A stretch of 64,000 bases of DNA from CAIRDP01 sp037138335 (GTDB taxonomy: Bacteria > Bacteroidota > Bacteroidia > Bacteroidales > FEN-979), in the NCBI GenBank assembly GCA_037138335.1, contig JBAXIO010000003.1:124001-188000 (forward strand), in the 5' to 3' direction. The position numbers were made by a program, and so were the translations under genes. The notes below the pieces were generated by a model. It searched no databases. It worked only from the letters and a program-made list of their open reading frames with translations, and was not told the DNA's origin. Positions 16,881 to 26,571 of the stretch are shown here, one piece after another; position 1 is the stretch's first letter, and every line of letters begins with the position of its first letter.

Positions 16881-17660
16881 ATGGCTATCATTACGCTGAC
16901 CAGTGACTGGGGGATAAAAGACCACTATGTTGGCGCTGTTAAAGGTACTATATTAAGGCAGCTGCCCGAAGCCACCATTGTCGATATAACCCATGCCATT
17001 CCCCCTTTTGACCTTAACCATGCCGCATTTACCATCAGGAACTTTTATAAGAACTTCCCCGCGGGAAGTATCCACATACTCGCCGTAAACACCGAGGCTT
17101 CAATCCGTCATCCGCATACCCTTGTAAAATATGACGGGCACTGGTTCATCGGGGCCGATAACGGGATTTTTTCCCTTATATTTGACGAGAAACCCGAGCT
17201 TATCATCGACCTGGATGTGATGCAGGATTCAGATTATTTTACTTTTCCCACAAGGGATGTGTTTGCCAAGGTAGCCTGTCATATTGCCGAAGGCAAGCCG
17301 CCTGAGAAACTTGGGCACGTAAAAAAAGAAGTGCTGCAGAAAATGGCCTTCAAACCTGTGATCCAGGGCGACCTGATCAAAGGGCAGGTGATCTATGTCG
17401 ATAATTACGAGAATGCCATTACCAATATCACCGAAAGCCTTTTCAAATCAGCTACAAAGGGAAGGAAATTTACCATTACGTTCCGTTCGGCAACAAACCG
17501 TATCACCAGGATAAGCAAATCTTACCAGGATGTGGCCGAAGGCGAAATGCTTGCCCTCTTCAGCAGCAACGGTTTTCTCGAAATAGCCATGAACAAGGGC
17601 AATGCTGCCGGATTGCTGGGCCTTTACCTCGACCAGCCGGTAAATATTGAACTTTCCTGA
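16881..17660 (+). CDS. SAM hydroxide adenosyltransferase family protein (DUF62)
   Basis: 259 residues. MAIITLTSDWGIKDHYVGAV at the start, THAIPPFDL, then HILAVNTEA and WFIGADNGIFSLIF are typical of the fluorinase/chlorinase-like SAM hydroxide adenosyltransferase family. The family uses water to split S-adenosylmethionine into adenosine and methionine. The physiological purpose is unclear, perhaps SAM recycling. It stands divergent from phoH with an interleaved promoter pair, a neighbourhood common in Bacteroidota. Convergent with the DUF3667 gene; the 37-nt gap shows no obvious terminator. Confidence 0.88.
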   Translation: MAIITLTSDWGIKDHYVGAVKGTILRQLPEATIVDITHAIPPFDLNHAAFTIRNFYKNFPAGSIHILAVNTEASIRHPHTLVKYDGHWFIGADNGIFSLIFDEKPELIIDLDVMQDSDYFTFPTRDVFAKVACHIAEGKPPEKLGHVKKEVLQKMAFKPVIQGDLIKGQVIYVDNYENAITNITESLFKSATKGRKFTITFRSATNRITRISKSYQDVAEGEMLALFSSNGFLEIAMNKGNAAGLLGLYLDQPVNIELS

Positions 17661-17697
17661 ATTTCCCTCCCTGAACTGCCTGGTCTGATGGCTCAGT

Positions 17698-18666
17698 CTA
17701 AAATGAGATTAAAGCGACCAGGATAAGCAATACGAAAAATAAAGGCAGGCCTATTATGAGATAAGAGAATGTGATCAGCGTCACTTTCAGCAATGATTTC
17801 CTGAATGACTGCCCGTAATATTTTTTCAGGGCCATAAAACCATATACAAGGAAGACGATCAGGATAATCAGAAAGCTAACCGGGATTAAAAAATCGATGA
17901 GCATGCAAAGGATCAGGAACAGGAAAAAGAATGCATGCAGGTGAAGGGAAAATATCAGGTGTTCAAAGTATAAACGTTTACGTCTTATATAAAACAATTT
18001 CAGTAAGAGGGCAAATACAGGGATCAGCAGAAAGATGACTTTTGAGGCTGTATGCTCGAGGACGGTTAAAAGGGATTGACCTTTTGAGACCATGATTTTC
18101 AATACCTGCCGCAGGATGTATTTTGATGCAGGGCCTTCTTTTTTAAAATGTTTGTCAACATAAGCCCGCACACCGATGGTGTCAACCTCTTTGCGCATGG
18201 AATCCTTGCCCGAAATGCTTAAGGGAACGTTCTTAATGGTATAATGAACTTCATTTAAGTTGACTTTCCGGGCCTTGAGATGTAAACCCGTCGTGTCAAT
18301 TTTCACTGGATTGACTTCTTCCTTTTCATTTTCTTTACTTAATGGTAAAAGCAGGAAATAGATCACGCTGATCACAAGGAACAGCTTGAAAGGTTCCACA
18401 TAGGCTTTGCGTTTGCCCTTCATGTATTCGAGTGTAAGCCAGCCTGGCTTGTAAATAAGCGGCAGTATGGTCCTGAAAAACTTGGAATCAAAATGAAAAT
18501 AATCGAAGAAGGATTCCCCGATCAGGTGGCTGAACGACATGTCCTCGCGTTCAATGCGTTTTTGCCCGCAATGAGGACAAAACAGCTCATTAACCCACAG
18601 GGGCTGGCCGCAGTTGAGGCAGGGCCCCGGTTCATGAGTAACAGGCGCTTTTGGTTTCTTGCTCAT
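17698..18666 (-). CDS. DUF3667 membrane protein with zinc-ribbon N-terminus
   Basis: The start at 18666 (MSKKPKAPVTHEPG) gives 322 residues and places a TAGGTTTG box 20 nt upstream; the open frame begins at 18723. Near the N-terminus is a zinc ribbon, CLNCGQPL then CPHCGQKR, followed by SFSHLIGESFFDYFHFDSKF and LIYKPGWLTLEYMKGKR, the DUF3667 signature. Several C-terminal hydrophobic segments follow (roughly four). It is an inner-membrane protein of unknown function common in Bacteroidota. Confidence 0.85.
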   Translation of the reverse strand: MSKKPKAPVTHEPGPCLNCGQPLWVNELFCPHCGQKRIEREDMSFSHLIGESFFDYFHFDSKFFRTILPLIYKPGWLTLEYMKGKRKAYVEPFKLFLVISVIYFLLLPLSKENEKEEVNPVKIDTTGLHLKARKVNLNEVHYTIKNVPLSISGKDSMRKEVDTIGVRAYVDKHFKKEGPASKYILRQVLKIMVSKGQSLLTVLEHTASKVIFLLIPVFALLLKLFYIRRKRLYFEHLIFSLHLHAFFFLFLILCMLIDFLIPVSFLIILIVFLVYGFMALKKYYGQSFRKSLLKVTLITFSYLIIGLPLFFVLLILVALISF

Positions 18667-18686
18667 TGATACTTCTTTTTCAACCT

Positions 18687-18694
18687 CAAACCTA
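18687..18694 (-). promoter_or_regulatory. -7 box (TAGGTTTG) of the DUF3667 gene
   Basis: TAnnTTTG match on the minus strand 20 nt before the chosen ATG at 18666; this supports that start over the one at 18723. Confidence 0.45.
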
Positions 18695-18762
18695 CAAAAT
18701 TTCTTACATCCGCCATAATTCAATTTGAAATCACGTCCGGGGGGTAATTAATGAAAAAATCC

Positions 18763-18770
18763 TAACTTTG
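18763..18770 (+). promoter_or_regulatory. -7 box (TAACTTTG) of gldF
   Basis: TAnnTTTG match 20 nt before the gldF ATG. Confidence 0.55.
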
Positions 18771-18790
18771 CAGCCCTCAAAGCAGGTATA

Positions 18791-19522
18791 ATGTTTACGC
18801 TGTTCAAGAAAGAAATCAACGGGTTCCTCAGTTCGCTCATAGGTTATATCGTTATCGTAGTATTCCTGCTGATGACAGGGCTTTTCCTCTGGGTGTTCCC
18901 CATGCAGTTCAACATACTCGACTTCGGATATGCCAATCTCGACGGGCTTTTCATCCTCGGGCCTTTCGTTTTCCTGTTCCTCATCCCGGCTATTACCATG
19001 CGTTCTTTTGCCGATGAGAAGAAAAGCGGGACACTGGAACTGCTGATGACCCAGCCTTTGACCGATCTGCAGATCATCCTGGCAAAGTTCTTCGCCGGCT
19101 TCGTACTGGTTATCTTTTCGCTTCTCCCTACCCTGGTGTACTTCTTTTCTGTATATAAACTTGGAATGCCCCCCGGGAACCTCGATACAGGTGGGATCTG
19201 GGGTTCTTATACGGGCCTGATGCTCCTGGGGATGAGCTTTGTGTCAATCGGCATGTTCTCATCTTCCCTCACCGACAACCAGGTTGTCGCTTTTGTGCTT
19301 TCCTTGATCATCTGTTTTTTTCTTTACCTCGGATTTGATTTCATATATATGTTCATCCTTTCGGGTAAGATCGGGCTGATGGTGCAAAACCTCGGGCTGA
19401 ATGCTCATTATTCGTCTATGAGCAGGGGAGTGATCGATACCCGCGACATGATCTACTTCCTTAGCGTTACGGCCCTGTTCATTTTTCTCACAAAGCTTTC
19501 TTTGGAAAGCCGTAAATGGTAA
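18791..19522 (+). CDS. gldF: Gliding-motility-associated ABC transporter permease GldF
   Basis: 243 residues with about six hydrophobic segments. FKKEINGFLSSLIGYIVIVV and the ITMRSFADEKKSGTLELLMT stretch are characteristic of GldF/NosY-type ABC-2 permeases. With GldA and GldG it forms an ABC transporter linked to gliding in Flavobacterium. Many non-gliding Bacteroidota keep it, so motility here is not implied. It is the first gene of gldF-gldG-DUF4340; the gldA ATPase gene is not in the window. Confidence 0.9.
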   Translation: MFTLFKKEINGFLSSLIGYIVIVVFLLMTGLFLWVFPMQFNILDFGYANLDGLFILGPFVFLFLIPAITMRSFADEKKSGTLELLMTQPLTDLQIILAKFFAGFVLVIFSLLPTLVYFFSVYKLGMPPGNLDTGGIWGSYTGLMLLGMSFVSIGMFSSSLTDNQVVAFVLSLIICFFLYLGFDFIYMFILSGKIGLMVQNLGLNAHYSSMSRGVIDTRDMIYFLSVTALFIFLTKLSLESRKW

Positions 19523-19526
19523 GCTC

Positions 19527-21284
19527 ATGGAGAAAGTGAACGAAAAGAAAAGAAGTATTAAAAGGAACAATGTAGTCCAGTTGCTCCTTGTGCTGCTGGT
19601 TATCATCCTCCTGAACATTATTTCAGCTTATGTTTTTACACGGTTTGACCTGACTTCCGAAAAGAGGTATTCCCTTTCCCCTGCTACAAAAAAGGTCGTG
19701 AAAAAACTCGACGATGTCATGTTCTTCAAGGTTTATCTCTCGGGCGACCTTCCACCGGCCTTCCAGAGGCTGGCCAATGAGACCCGGGAGATGCTTGATG
19801 AATTCAGGGTTTACAGCAATTTCGTGCAATACCAGTTTGTCGATCTCTCGGCCATTACAGATGAGAAAGACAGGAATTTCGCTTACCGCAGCCTGGCCGA
19901 AAAAGGGCTTCAGCCTACAACCTTAAGGGTAAATAAAAACGGGAAATCTTCCCAGCTGGTGATATTCCCCGGGGCTATTGTAACATACAGGGGACATGAA
20001 ACCCCGGTTCAGCTGCTTTCAGGTTCCAATCTCGGGGAAGATCCGAATATGGTGCTGAACAACTCGATCCAGGCACTTGAGTATAACCTCGCTAGCGCCA
20101 TCCAGGTTCTGACCAGGATCACCAAACCCAGGATTGCGATCCTCGAAGGGCAGGGCGAGCTTACCGATATGGAAACATTCGACCTGGAACGGGCCCTCTC
20201 CCAGTTTTACAATGTTGACCGCGTGACCCTGAACCACAAGATCAATGCCTTGACGATCAGGATTAAACTGGATTCCCTGCATGACCGCCTGGCCAACAAA
20301 TACAAAGCCCTGATCATTGCCAAGCCAGGCAAACCTTTTGATGAGAAAGACAAGTTCCTGATCGACCAGTTTATTATGAGAGGAGGGAAAACCCTCTGGC
20401 TGATCGATCCGGTTTACACTCCCTGGGACAGCCTTGAAAAGTATAATTCAACCATGGGCGTGGCGAATGACATCAACCTGGAGGATATGCTCTATACATA
20501 CGGGGCCCGCCTGAACACAAACCTGGTGCTGGACCTCAACTCCATGCCCATCCCATTGAAGACCGGCCAGATCGGGAACCAGCCGCAATTCACTTTTTTC
20601 AGGTGGTTCTATTTCCCACTGCTTACACCGACCGTCAACCACCCGATCGTTCATGGCCTGAATGCCATAAAGGGTGAATTTGTCAGTACCATCGATACCG
20701 TGGAAGCCCCGGGAATAAAAAAACAGATCATACTCACCTCTTCGCCTTATGCCCAGGTGGTCAATGTGCCTGCCCTGGTCGACCTGGAAATGCTCAGGCA
20801 ACAACCTGATGAAAGGCAGTTTACAAGGGGCCCTTACCCGGTCGCTGTGCTTCTGGAAGGAGAATTCATGTCGTCATACCTCTACAGGATCCCCCCTGAA
20901 CTCGCCGAAAATAAAGGACTTGAATACAAGAAAAAAAGCAAGCCGAATAAAATGCTGATCGTTGCCGACGGGGATATTGTCAGGAACCAGTTTAACATGA
21001 AACAGGGGTACCCTTTGCCGATGGGATATGACCAGTGGACACAGGAGACTTATGGGAACCGTGATTTTATTCTGAATGCAATGAATTTCCTTTGCGACGA
21101 ATCGGGGCTTATCACAGTACGCTCCAGGGAGCTTAAAATGCGGCTCCTCGACATGAAGAAAGTTGAAAGTGAAGGCGTGTTCTGGAAACTTCTGAACCTT
21201 ATCCTGCCGGTACTTGCGATCCTCGTTTTCGCCCTCGTCAGGTTCCGTTTGCGAAGGATGAAATATGCCCGTAAATCCAAATAA
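19527..21284 (+). CDS. gldG: Gliding-motility-associated ABC transporter auxiliary protein GldG
   Basis: 585 residues. An N-terminal membrane segment (about 15-36), TRFDLTSEKRYSLSPATKKV, a large extracytoplasmic domain with RIAILEGQGELTD-like and FIMRGGKTLWLIDPV segments, and a C-terminal membrane helix followed by a basic tail (RFRLRRMKYARKSK) match GldG. It lies 4 nt after gldF, so the two are cotranscribed and probably assembled together. The role in the transporter (periplasmic substrate-binding or scaffold) is known only by genetics in gliding species. Confidence 0.9.
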   Translation: MEKVNEKKRSIKRNNVVQLLLVLLVIILLNIISAYVFTRFDLTSEKRYSLSPATKKVVKKLDDVMFFKVYLSGDLPPAFQRLANETREMLDEFRVYSNFVQYQFVDLSAITDEKDRNFAYRSLAEKGLQPTTLRVNKNGKSSQLVIFPGAIVTYRGHETPVQLLSGSNLGEDPNMVLNNSIQALEYNLASAIQVLTRITKPRIAILEGQGELTDMETFDLERALSQFYNVDRVTLNHKINALTIRIKLDSLHDRLANKYKALIIAKPGKPFDEKDKFLIDQFIMRGGKTLWLIDPVYTPWDSLEKYNSTMGVANDINLEDMLYTYGARLNTNLVLDLNSMPIPLKTGQIGNQPQFTFFRWFYFPLLTPTVNHPIVHGLNAIKGEFVSTIDTVEAPGIKKQIILTSSPYAQVVNVPALVDLEMLRQQPDERQFTRGPYPVAVLLEGEFMSSYLYRIPPELAENKGLEYKKKSKPNKMLIVADGDIVRNQFNMKQGYPLPMGYDQWTQETYGNRDFILNAMNFLCDESGLITVRSRELKMRLLDMKKVESEGVFWKLLNLILPVLAILVFALVRFRLRRMKYARKSK

Positions 21285-21304
21285 CCAAGACAGATTTCAT
21301 TGAA

Positions 21305-22390
21305 ATGAAGAAGAACAAATACATTATACTGCTCGTGATTTTGCTGGCTGTTGCGGCCCTTATTCTGGTCCTGACCAATTCAACGACCACATTCAGGCGA
21401 TCAATGAGCGACTTCGCAGTGGCCGACACATCCACAGTCACCAAAATATTCATGAGTGACAAGAACAATAATTCGGTGAAACTGTCGAGAAAAGAAACCG
21501 GTTCATGGGTGCTCAATGACAATTTTGCCGCACTGAAGTTCAATATAGACCTGATGCTGAAAACCATGACCGACATCCAGGTCAAGGCACCTGTTGCCCT
21601 GGCGGCTCATAATACCATCGTGAAACACCTTGCTGTGAACGGGGTGAAAGTTGAGGTCTACCAAATGGTTTACCGTATCGACCTCCTGGGGATCAGGCTT
21701 TTCCCCCATGAGAAGCTTACCAAGGTGTATTATATCGGCGGGGCTACCCCCGACAACCAGGCCTGCTATGCCCTCATGGAAAATTCGGAAGAACCTTTTG
21801 TTATTTACCTGCCCGGCCTCAGGGGATTTGTCACCCCGCGTTACAGTACTATTGAACGCTACTGGAGGGACCTGACGGTTTTCAGGAAAAATATTGAAGA
21901 GATCAGGATGGTCAAACTTGAAGTGCCCGAAAATCCTGAGTATTCTTTTGAAGTTCAGCTTGACCGTGGAAGGTTGAAGAATTTCATCTCCCTTTCCGAC
22001 AACAAACCCCTGCCTGGCCTCGACACCCTCAAAGTAATTAACTTCCTTTCGGGTTTCCGCAATGTGAATTTTGAAGCTTTCCTCAACGATATGGACAAGC
22101 ATACCAAGGATTCGGTGCTCTCCACCAAACCCTTTATCATCATAACGCTGACGGATACACTGAATAAAACAAAGGTTGTTAAGACCTACCACAAAGCCAA
22201 TTTGTTCGGCCAGAAAGATTTCCAGGGCCGCATCCTGCCATACGACCCCGACCGCCTTTATGCTATGGTGAACGATGGGAAAGACTTCGTTCTGATACAA
22301 TACTTTGCTTTCAATAAGATATTAAGGCCGAAACCCTACTTTTCAAAAGGCTTTAAAATGCCAATGGAGCAGCCCGAAGGAGCATTTTAA
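21305..22390 (+). CDS. DUF4340 domain protein downstream of gldG
   Basis: 361 residues. A single N-terminal transmembrane segment (about 5-24) is followed by an extracytoplasmic domain resembling DUF4340 (SVKLSRKETGSWVLNDNF; VYYIGGATPDNQACYALMEN). DUF4340 proteins are often encoded beside GldG-like ABC components. It begins 20 nt after gldG and probably works with the GldFG transporter at the periplasmic face. No enzymatic motif is seen. Confidence 0.8.
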   Translation: MKKNKYIILLVILLAVAALILVLTNSTTTFRRSMSDFAVADTSTVTKIFMSDKNNNSVKLSRKETGSWVLNDNFAALKFNIDLMLKTMTDIQVKAPVALAAHNTIVKHLAVNGVKVEVYQMVYRIDLLGIRLFPHEKLTKVYYIGGATPDNQACYALMENSEEPFVIYLPGLRGFVTPRYSTIERYWRDLTVFRKNIEEIRMVKLEVPENPEYSFEVQLDRGRLKNFISLSDNKPLPGLDTLKVINFLSGFRNVNFEAFLNDMDKHTKDSVLSTKPFIIITLTDTLNKTKVVKTYHKANLFGQKDFQGRILPYDPDRLYAMVNDGKDFVLIQYFAFNKILRPKPYFSKGFKMPMEQPEGAF

Positions 22391-22433
22391 AGAATAACTC
22401 CCTATATTCGCCTGATCAGATAACCTAGCCGTA

Positions 22434-23651
22434 ATGAGAATCCTGATCCTAAGCCAGTATTTTATTCCGGAGACAGGAGCTCCCCAGAACAGGCTTTTTC
22501 AGTGGGCAAAACTTCTCAGCAGTAAAGGTGCCGTCGTTGAAATCCTCACAGCCATGCCCAATTACCCCGAAATGGCCATTCATAAGGCATACAGGGGCAG
22601 GTTTTATCTAACCGAAACAATCCAGGGTATAAAGATCCACAGGGCCTGGATCTATGCTGGCACCGGTAAAGCCATCCTGCCCAGGCTGCTGAATTACTTC
22701 AGCTTTGTCTTCACTTCCTTGCTGGTTGGCCTCTTCCGCACAGGCAAATATGATTATGTTTTTTGTGAATCCCCTCCCTTGTTCCTCGGGATCACAGCAT
22801 ACTTGTTAAAAGTTCTCAAAGGGGCCAGGCTGATCTTCAACGTTTCGGACCTCTGGCCCGAAAGCGCAGAGAAACTGGGCCTGGTCACCAACCGTTTCCT
22901 GCTCAATACGGCTGCTTCACTGGAACGTTTCCTATACCGCAAATCTTTTTTGATAACCGGGCAAACCATGGGGATCGTTCAGAATATTTCCTCCCGCTTC
23001 CCTCAGAAGAAAGTGTTCTGGTTCAAGAACGGAGCCGATGTAAAAGAACTTGAATCCATGGAATTCGATCCAGGCCTGAGGAAGGAAATGGGTTTCACAC
23101 CAGGTGATTTCATAATATTATATGCCGGCATTATCGGCCATGCCCAGGGGCTTGAAGTACTATTGCAGGCTGCAAGGGAACTGCAATCGACACCGCAAAT
23201 TAAATTCCTTATCATGGGAAGCGGACCGGAGAAAGAGAAACTGGTGAAAATAAAGGAATCTGAAAGCCTTCACAATGTAATTTTCTTCGGCTCCAGGCCC
23301 AAGAAGGAGGTCATCCCGTTTATTCATGCTTCAGATGCGGCTGTGATCCCCCTTAAGCGGCTTGACCTTTTCAAAGGCGCTATCCCTTCGAAGATATTTG
23401 AAAACCTGGCCCTGAAAAAGCCAATTTTGCTTGGTGTGGAAGGGGAAGCGAAAGAATTGCTGATTGAAACAGGGAAGGCCGGACTAGCTTTCATACCCGA
23501 AGACCCTGCCGATCTTGCCGCCAAGGTCTTATATTTGTACACCCATGAGCAGGAAAGAAAAGAATTCGGGATCAGCGGCTATAATTACCTGCTCAAAGAA
23601 TTTAATCCCGTAACCATAGTGAATGAATTCTGGAACCTGATCAATGCGTAA
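22434..23651 (+). CDS. Glycosyltransferase family 4 (WbuB-like)
   Basis: 405 residues with a GT-B layout. The N-terminal domain has LSQYFIPETGAPQNRLFQW and LTAMPNYPE; the C-terminal domain has ILYAGIIGHAQGLEVLLQAA, LIMGSGPEK, and the nucleotide-sugar binding E-x7-E region around IPSKIFENLALKKPILLGVEGEA (cited only by its ends). A hydrophobic patch near residues 85-105 suggests membrane association. It should add a sugar in surface polysaccharide synthesis. It overlaps the next gene by 8 nt, so the pair is cotranscribed. Confidence 0.87.
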   Translation: MRILILSQYFIPETGAPQNRLFQWAKLLSSKGAVVEILTAMPNYPEMAIHKAYRGRFYLTETIQGIKIHRAWIYAGTGKAILPRLLNYFSFVFTSLLVGLFRTGKYDYVFCESPPLFLGITAYLLKVLKGARLIFNVSDLWPESAEKLGLVTNRFLLNTAASLERFLYRKSFLITGQTMGIVQNISSRFPQKKVFWFKNGADVKELESMEFDPGLRKEMGFTPGDFIILYAGIIGHAQGLEVLLQAARELQSTPQIKFLIMGSGPEKEKLVKIKESESLHNVIFFGSRPKKEVIPFIHASDAAVIPLKRLDLFKGAIPSKIFENLALKKPILLGVEGEAKELLIETGKAGLAFIPEDPADLAAKVLYLYTHEQERKEFGISGYNYLLKEFNPVTIVNEFWNLINA

Positions 23652-24870
23652 AAGGGTACATCAGCATGTTTTCTGGTACTGCTGCCTCGGCATAGCATTC
23701 ATGCTGCCTGTATGGGGCAAACTGGTTCCTACCATTATCGTGATCCTCATACTTAACTGGCTGATCTCCGGTGATTATATCAGGACCATCCCTGTCCTGT
23801 TCAGCGAGAAGAACCGCAGGAATACACTTCTCTTTTCAGGGTTGTATGTATTTTACCTTCTTGGGCTGCTGTATACCAGCGACTATGCCTATGCCCGCTT
23901 CGACCTGGAAGTTAAGCTCTCCCTGCTGGTTTTCCCCCTGGTTTTTTCGACTGCGGATGTCGGATTCCTGAACTCAAAGCATTTACGGCTCCTCATGCAT
24001 GTTTACCTGGCAGGCTGCGTGATCGGTTCCCTCATACTGTTCGTACACGCCTTTACATTATGGAGGGATGGGGTGCAGGGGGCATTTTATTATATGAAAT
24101 TAAGCTGGTATTTCCATTCGGCCTACTTTGCCATGTACATTAACTTTGCTATGGCATTCATGGTTATTGAGCTGCTGAGGAGGTTCCGTATACTTCCGGC
24201 TGTGCTAAAAACCGCCTATTACCTCCTGCTTGCCTGGTTTTTTGTATTTATCTTCCTTCTCAGTTCCAAGATGGGACTTATCTGTATGGCCCTCATAGCC
24301 GTTCTTGGTGCGGCCGAACTTATTTTCCGCCAGAAGAAGGCTTTTCTCGGGCTGGGCCTTATCATCCTGTTCATGATGTTCATCAGGGCAGGGCTTCATG
24401 TTTTTTCCGGCACTTCCGACAGGGTTATGCAGAGCACCGGAACACTGTCAGGTACCCCCGGACAGGAAACCTCAAAAAGCACCTCCGACCGTATCGACAT
24501 ATGGAAGGTCTCTCTTGAAGTAATTAAATCCAATGTGTTGACAGGCGTGGGTACAGGGGATGTAAAGGATGTGCTGATCGGGAAATACAAGGAAAATAAA
24601 ATCGAAGAAGCGCTTGAATTTAAACTCAATGCCCATAACCAGTACCTCCAGACCTTTATGACCCTTGGAATCTTCGGCATAACGGCGCTTCTCCTGATGC
24701 TTTTCCTTCCGATGGTCTCAGCTTTCAGGAAACATTATCTCCTGTATTTCGTATTCACGCTTCTGTTTGCTGTGAACATCCTGGTAGAATCCATGTTCGA
24801 GACCCAGGCCGGGGTGGTGTGGTACGCTTTCTTCAATATCATCCTCTTTTCAGTGAACAGTGAACAGTGA
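23644..24870 (+). CDS. O-antigen ligase/polymerase family membrane protein (Wzy_C)
   Basis: 408 residues with ten or more hydrophobic segments. A large loop about 255-330 and the Wzy_C pattern GVGTGDVKDVL ... AHNQYLQTFMTLGIFG are typical of O-antigen ligase (WaaL) or polymerase proteins. It would join or polymerise undecaprenyl-linked glycan at the periplasmic face. It overlaps the preceding glycosyltransferase gene. Its last codons (SVNSEQ, stop 24868-24870) are encoded by heptamers cagtgaa, so the C-terminus has been altered by the array. Confidence 0.85.
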   Translation: MRKRVHQHVFWYCCLGIAFMLPVWGKLVPTIIVILILNWLISGDYIRTIPVLFSEKNRRNTLLFSGLYVFYLLGLLYTSDYAYARFDLEVKLSLLVFPLVFSTADVGFLNSKHLRLLMHVYLAGCVIGSLILFVHAFTLWRDGVQGAFYYMKLSWYFHSAYFAMYINFAMAFMVIELLRRFRILPAVLKTAYYLLLAWFFVFIFLLSSKMGLICMALIAVLGAAELIFRQKKAFLGLGLIILFMMFIRAGLHVFSGTSDRVMQSTGTLSGTPGQETSKSTSDRIDIWKVSLEVIKSNVLTGVGTGDVKDVLIGKYKENKIEEALEFKLNAHNQYLQTFMTLGIFGITALLLMLFLPMVSAFRKHYLLYFVFTLLFAVNILVESMFETQAGVVWYAFFNIILFSVNSEQ

Positions 24871-24900
24871 ACATTCACCGTTCACTAGTCAAGTTCACTA
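24853..24900. repeat. Heptamer array with inverted orientation (cagtgaa / cgttcac)
   Basis: Three cagtgaa units are followed by cattcac, cgttcac and related units, so the array can fold as a hairpin. It covers the end and stop codon of the O-antigen ligase gene, between convergent genes. Confidence 0.8.
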
Positions 24901-24906
24901 ACAAAA

Positions 24907-24932
24907 ACAAAGGCGCCCGAGAGCGCCTTTGT
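24907..24932 (-). terminator. Intrinsic terminator of gdhA
   Basis: Perfect 10-bp stem acaaaggcgc (24907-24916) and gcgcctttgt (24923-24932) with a 6-nt loop. On the minus strand it is followed by a T-rich tail (24906 downwards). It lies 27 nt after the gdhA stop. Confidence 0.85.
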
Positions 24933-24958
24933 CTGAATCAAAATGAACATCTGGTAGT

Positions 24959-26314
24959 TTAAACGAGTCCCTGTGCCAGCATGGCTTCAGCAACTTTTAC
25001 AAAACCGCCGATATTGGCGCCTTTAACATAGTTGATGAATCCGTCGCTTTCGGTTCCATATTTTACACAATTCTTGTGAATATTGATCATGATGTTATGC
25101 AGCCTCTGGTCAACTTCTTCGCGTGTCCAGCTGAGGCGCATTGAATTCTGTGACATTTCAAGTCCTGAAGTGGCTACGCCGCCTGCATTAGCTGCTTTGC
25201 CGGGTCCGTAAAGGATCTTCTTGTCAATGTAGATTTCGATAGCTTCCGGTGTTGAAGGCATGTTGGCTCCTTCAGAAACACAATAGCAACCGTTTGCGAT
25301 GAGTGCCTTTGCATCATCACCGTTGATTTCGTTCTGGGTTGCGCTGGGCAGTGCAATGTCGCATTTTACTTCCCAGGGGCGCTTGCCGGCTACGAATTTT
25401 GCTTCGGGATATTTATCGCAATATTCCTTGATACGTCCGCGTTTCACGTTCTTAAGTTTCATAACGAAAGCGAGCTTGTCGGCATCGATTCCCTTAGGAT
25501 CATAGATGTAACCTTCGCTGTCGCTGAGGGTAACAACTTTTCCACCAAGAAGTGTAGCTTTTTCGGTTGCATACTGTGCAACGTTGCCTGAACCGGATAC
25601 CGTAACGATCTTGCCTTTGAAATCAAGACCACGGGTCTTCAGCATTTCAGCTGCAAAATAAACCTGGCCGTAACCTGTAGCTTCAGGACGGATCAGTGAA
25701 CCACCCCATTCGAGGCCTTTGCCTGTGAGAACGCCAACGAATTCATTGCGGAGACGTTTGTACTGTCCAAACATGAAGCCGATTTCGCGTCCGCCTACTC
25801 CAATGTCGCCTGCGGGAACGTCTGTGTCAGCCCCGATGTGGCGCTGCAGCTCGGTCATGAAACTCTGGCAGAAACGCATTACTTCATTGTCGCTCTTTCC
25901 TTTAGGATCGAAATCGCTGCCGCCTTTACCACCGCCCATAGGAAGAGTGGTGAGTGAATTCTTCAGTACCTGCTCGAAAGCCAGGAATTTCAGGATTCCA
26001 AGGTTTACAGTCGGGTGGAAACGCAGACCGCCTTTATAAGGGCCGATAGCGCTGTTCATCTCGATACGATATCCTTTGTTGATCTGGATCTCACCTTTAT
26101 CATCTGTCCAGGGAACGCGGAATAAAATGGTGCGTTCAGGTTCGCACATCCGTTCCAGGATCTTTGCTGCCTTGTATTTAGGATTCTCTTCGACGAACGG
26201 GATGAGGGATTCGACTACTTCCATTACTGCCTGGTGGAATTCTTTTTCATTTGGATTCCTGGCGATCAGTTTTGCCATGAATTCATCAACGAGTTTCTGA
26301 TAAGCGTTTGCCAT
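24959..26314 (-). CDS. gdhA: NADP-specific glutamate dehydrogenase
   Basis: 451 residues, the size of the hexameric GDH class. Core motifs are PYKGGLRFHPTVN, LPMGGGKGGSDFDPKGKSD (substrate Lys residues), ADTDVPAGDIGVGGREIGFM, and the Rossmann segment VTVSGSGNVAQYATEKA. It interconverts glutamate and 2-oxoglutarate plus ammonia; the class is normally NADP-dependent and serves assimilation, though reversed use in amino acid fermentation is possible. It is a single gene with a TACATTTG box upstream and a terminator downstream. It lies beside the redox locus and could draw on the NADPH pool that locus is thought to balance. Confidence 0.95.
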   Translation of the reverse strand: MANAYQKLVDEFMAKLIARNPNEKEFHQAVMEVVESLIPFVEENPKYKAAKILERMCEPERTILFRVPWTDDKGEIQINKGYRIEMNSAIGPYKGGLRFHPTVNLGILKFLAFEQVLKNSLTTLPMGGGKGGSDFDPKGKSDNEVMRFCQSFMTELQRHIGADTDVPAGDIGVGGREIGFMFGQYKRLRNEFVGVLTGKGLEWGGSLIRPEATGYGQVYFAAEMLKTRGLDFKGKIVTVSGSGNVAQYATEKATLLGGKVVTLSDSEGYIYDPKGIDADKLAFVMKLKNVKRGRIKEYCDKYPEAKFVAGKRPWEVKCDIALPSATQNEINGDDAKALIANGCYCVSEGANMPSTPEAIEIYIDKKILYGPGKAANAGGVATSGLEMSQNSMRLSWTREEVDQRLHNIMINIHKNCVKYGTESDGFINYVKGANIGGFVKVAEAMLAQGLV

Positions 26315-26366
26315 AGGTTTGAGATTTTAATTAATGTATGAACGTTAATAATTTCACAATAATTCG

Positions 26367-26374
26367 CAAATGTA
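26367..26374 (-). promoter_or_regulatory. -7 box (TACATTTG) of gdhA
   Basis: TAnnTTTG match on the minus strand about 53 nt before the gdhA ATG. Confidence 0.45.
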
Positions 26375-26542
26375 AGCGGCCCGCTAACCCGAAATCAGCC
26401 CCCTGATAAAATAAATTCATATATTTTACATAAAACAGCCTGTTCACTTAGTTGCTGTAGGTGAATCACGTACCATCACTAAGGATATTCCGTAATGTGC
26501 TAAAATTGCGGGTTTCAGTTCAAAAGTGAAGCAAGATTTACC

Positions 26543-26550
26543 TAACTTTG
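26543..26550 (+). promoter_or_regulatory. -7 box (TAACTTTG) of the redox locus; decides the first gene's start
   Basis: TAnnTTTG match whose last bases overlap the TTG at 26548. Transcription would begin after this TTG, so the ATG at 26572 is the start of the first gene. Confidence 0.55.
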
Positions 26551-26571
26551 AGCGTTAAATTCAGGCAATTT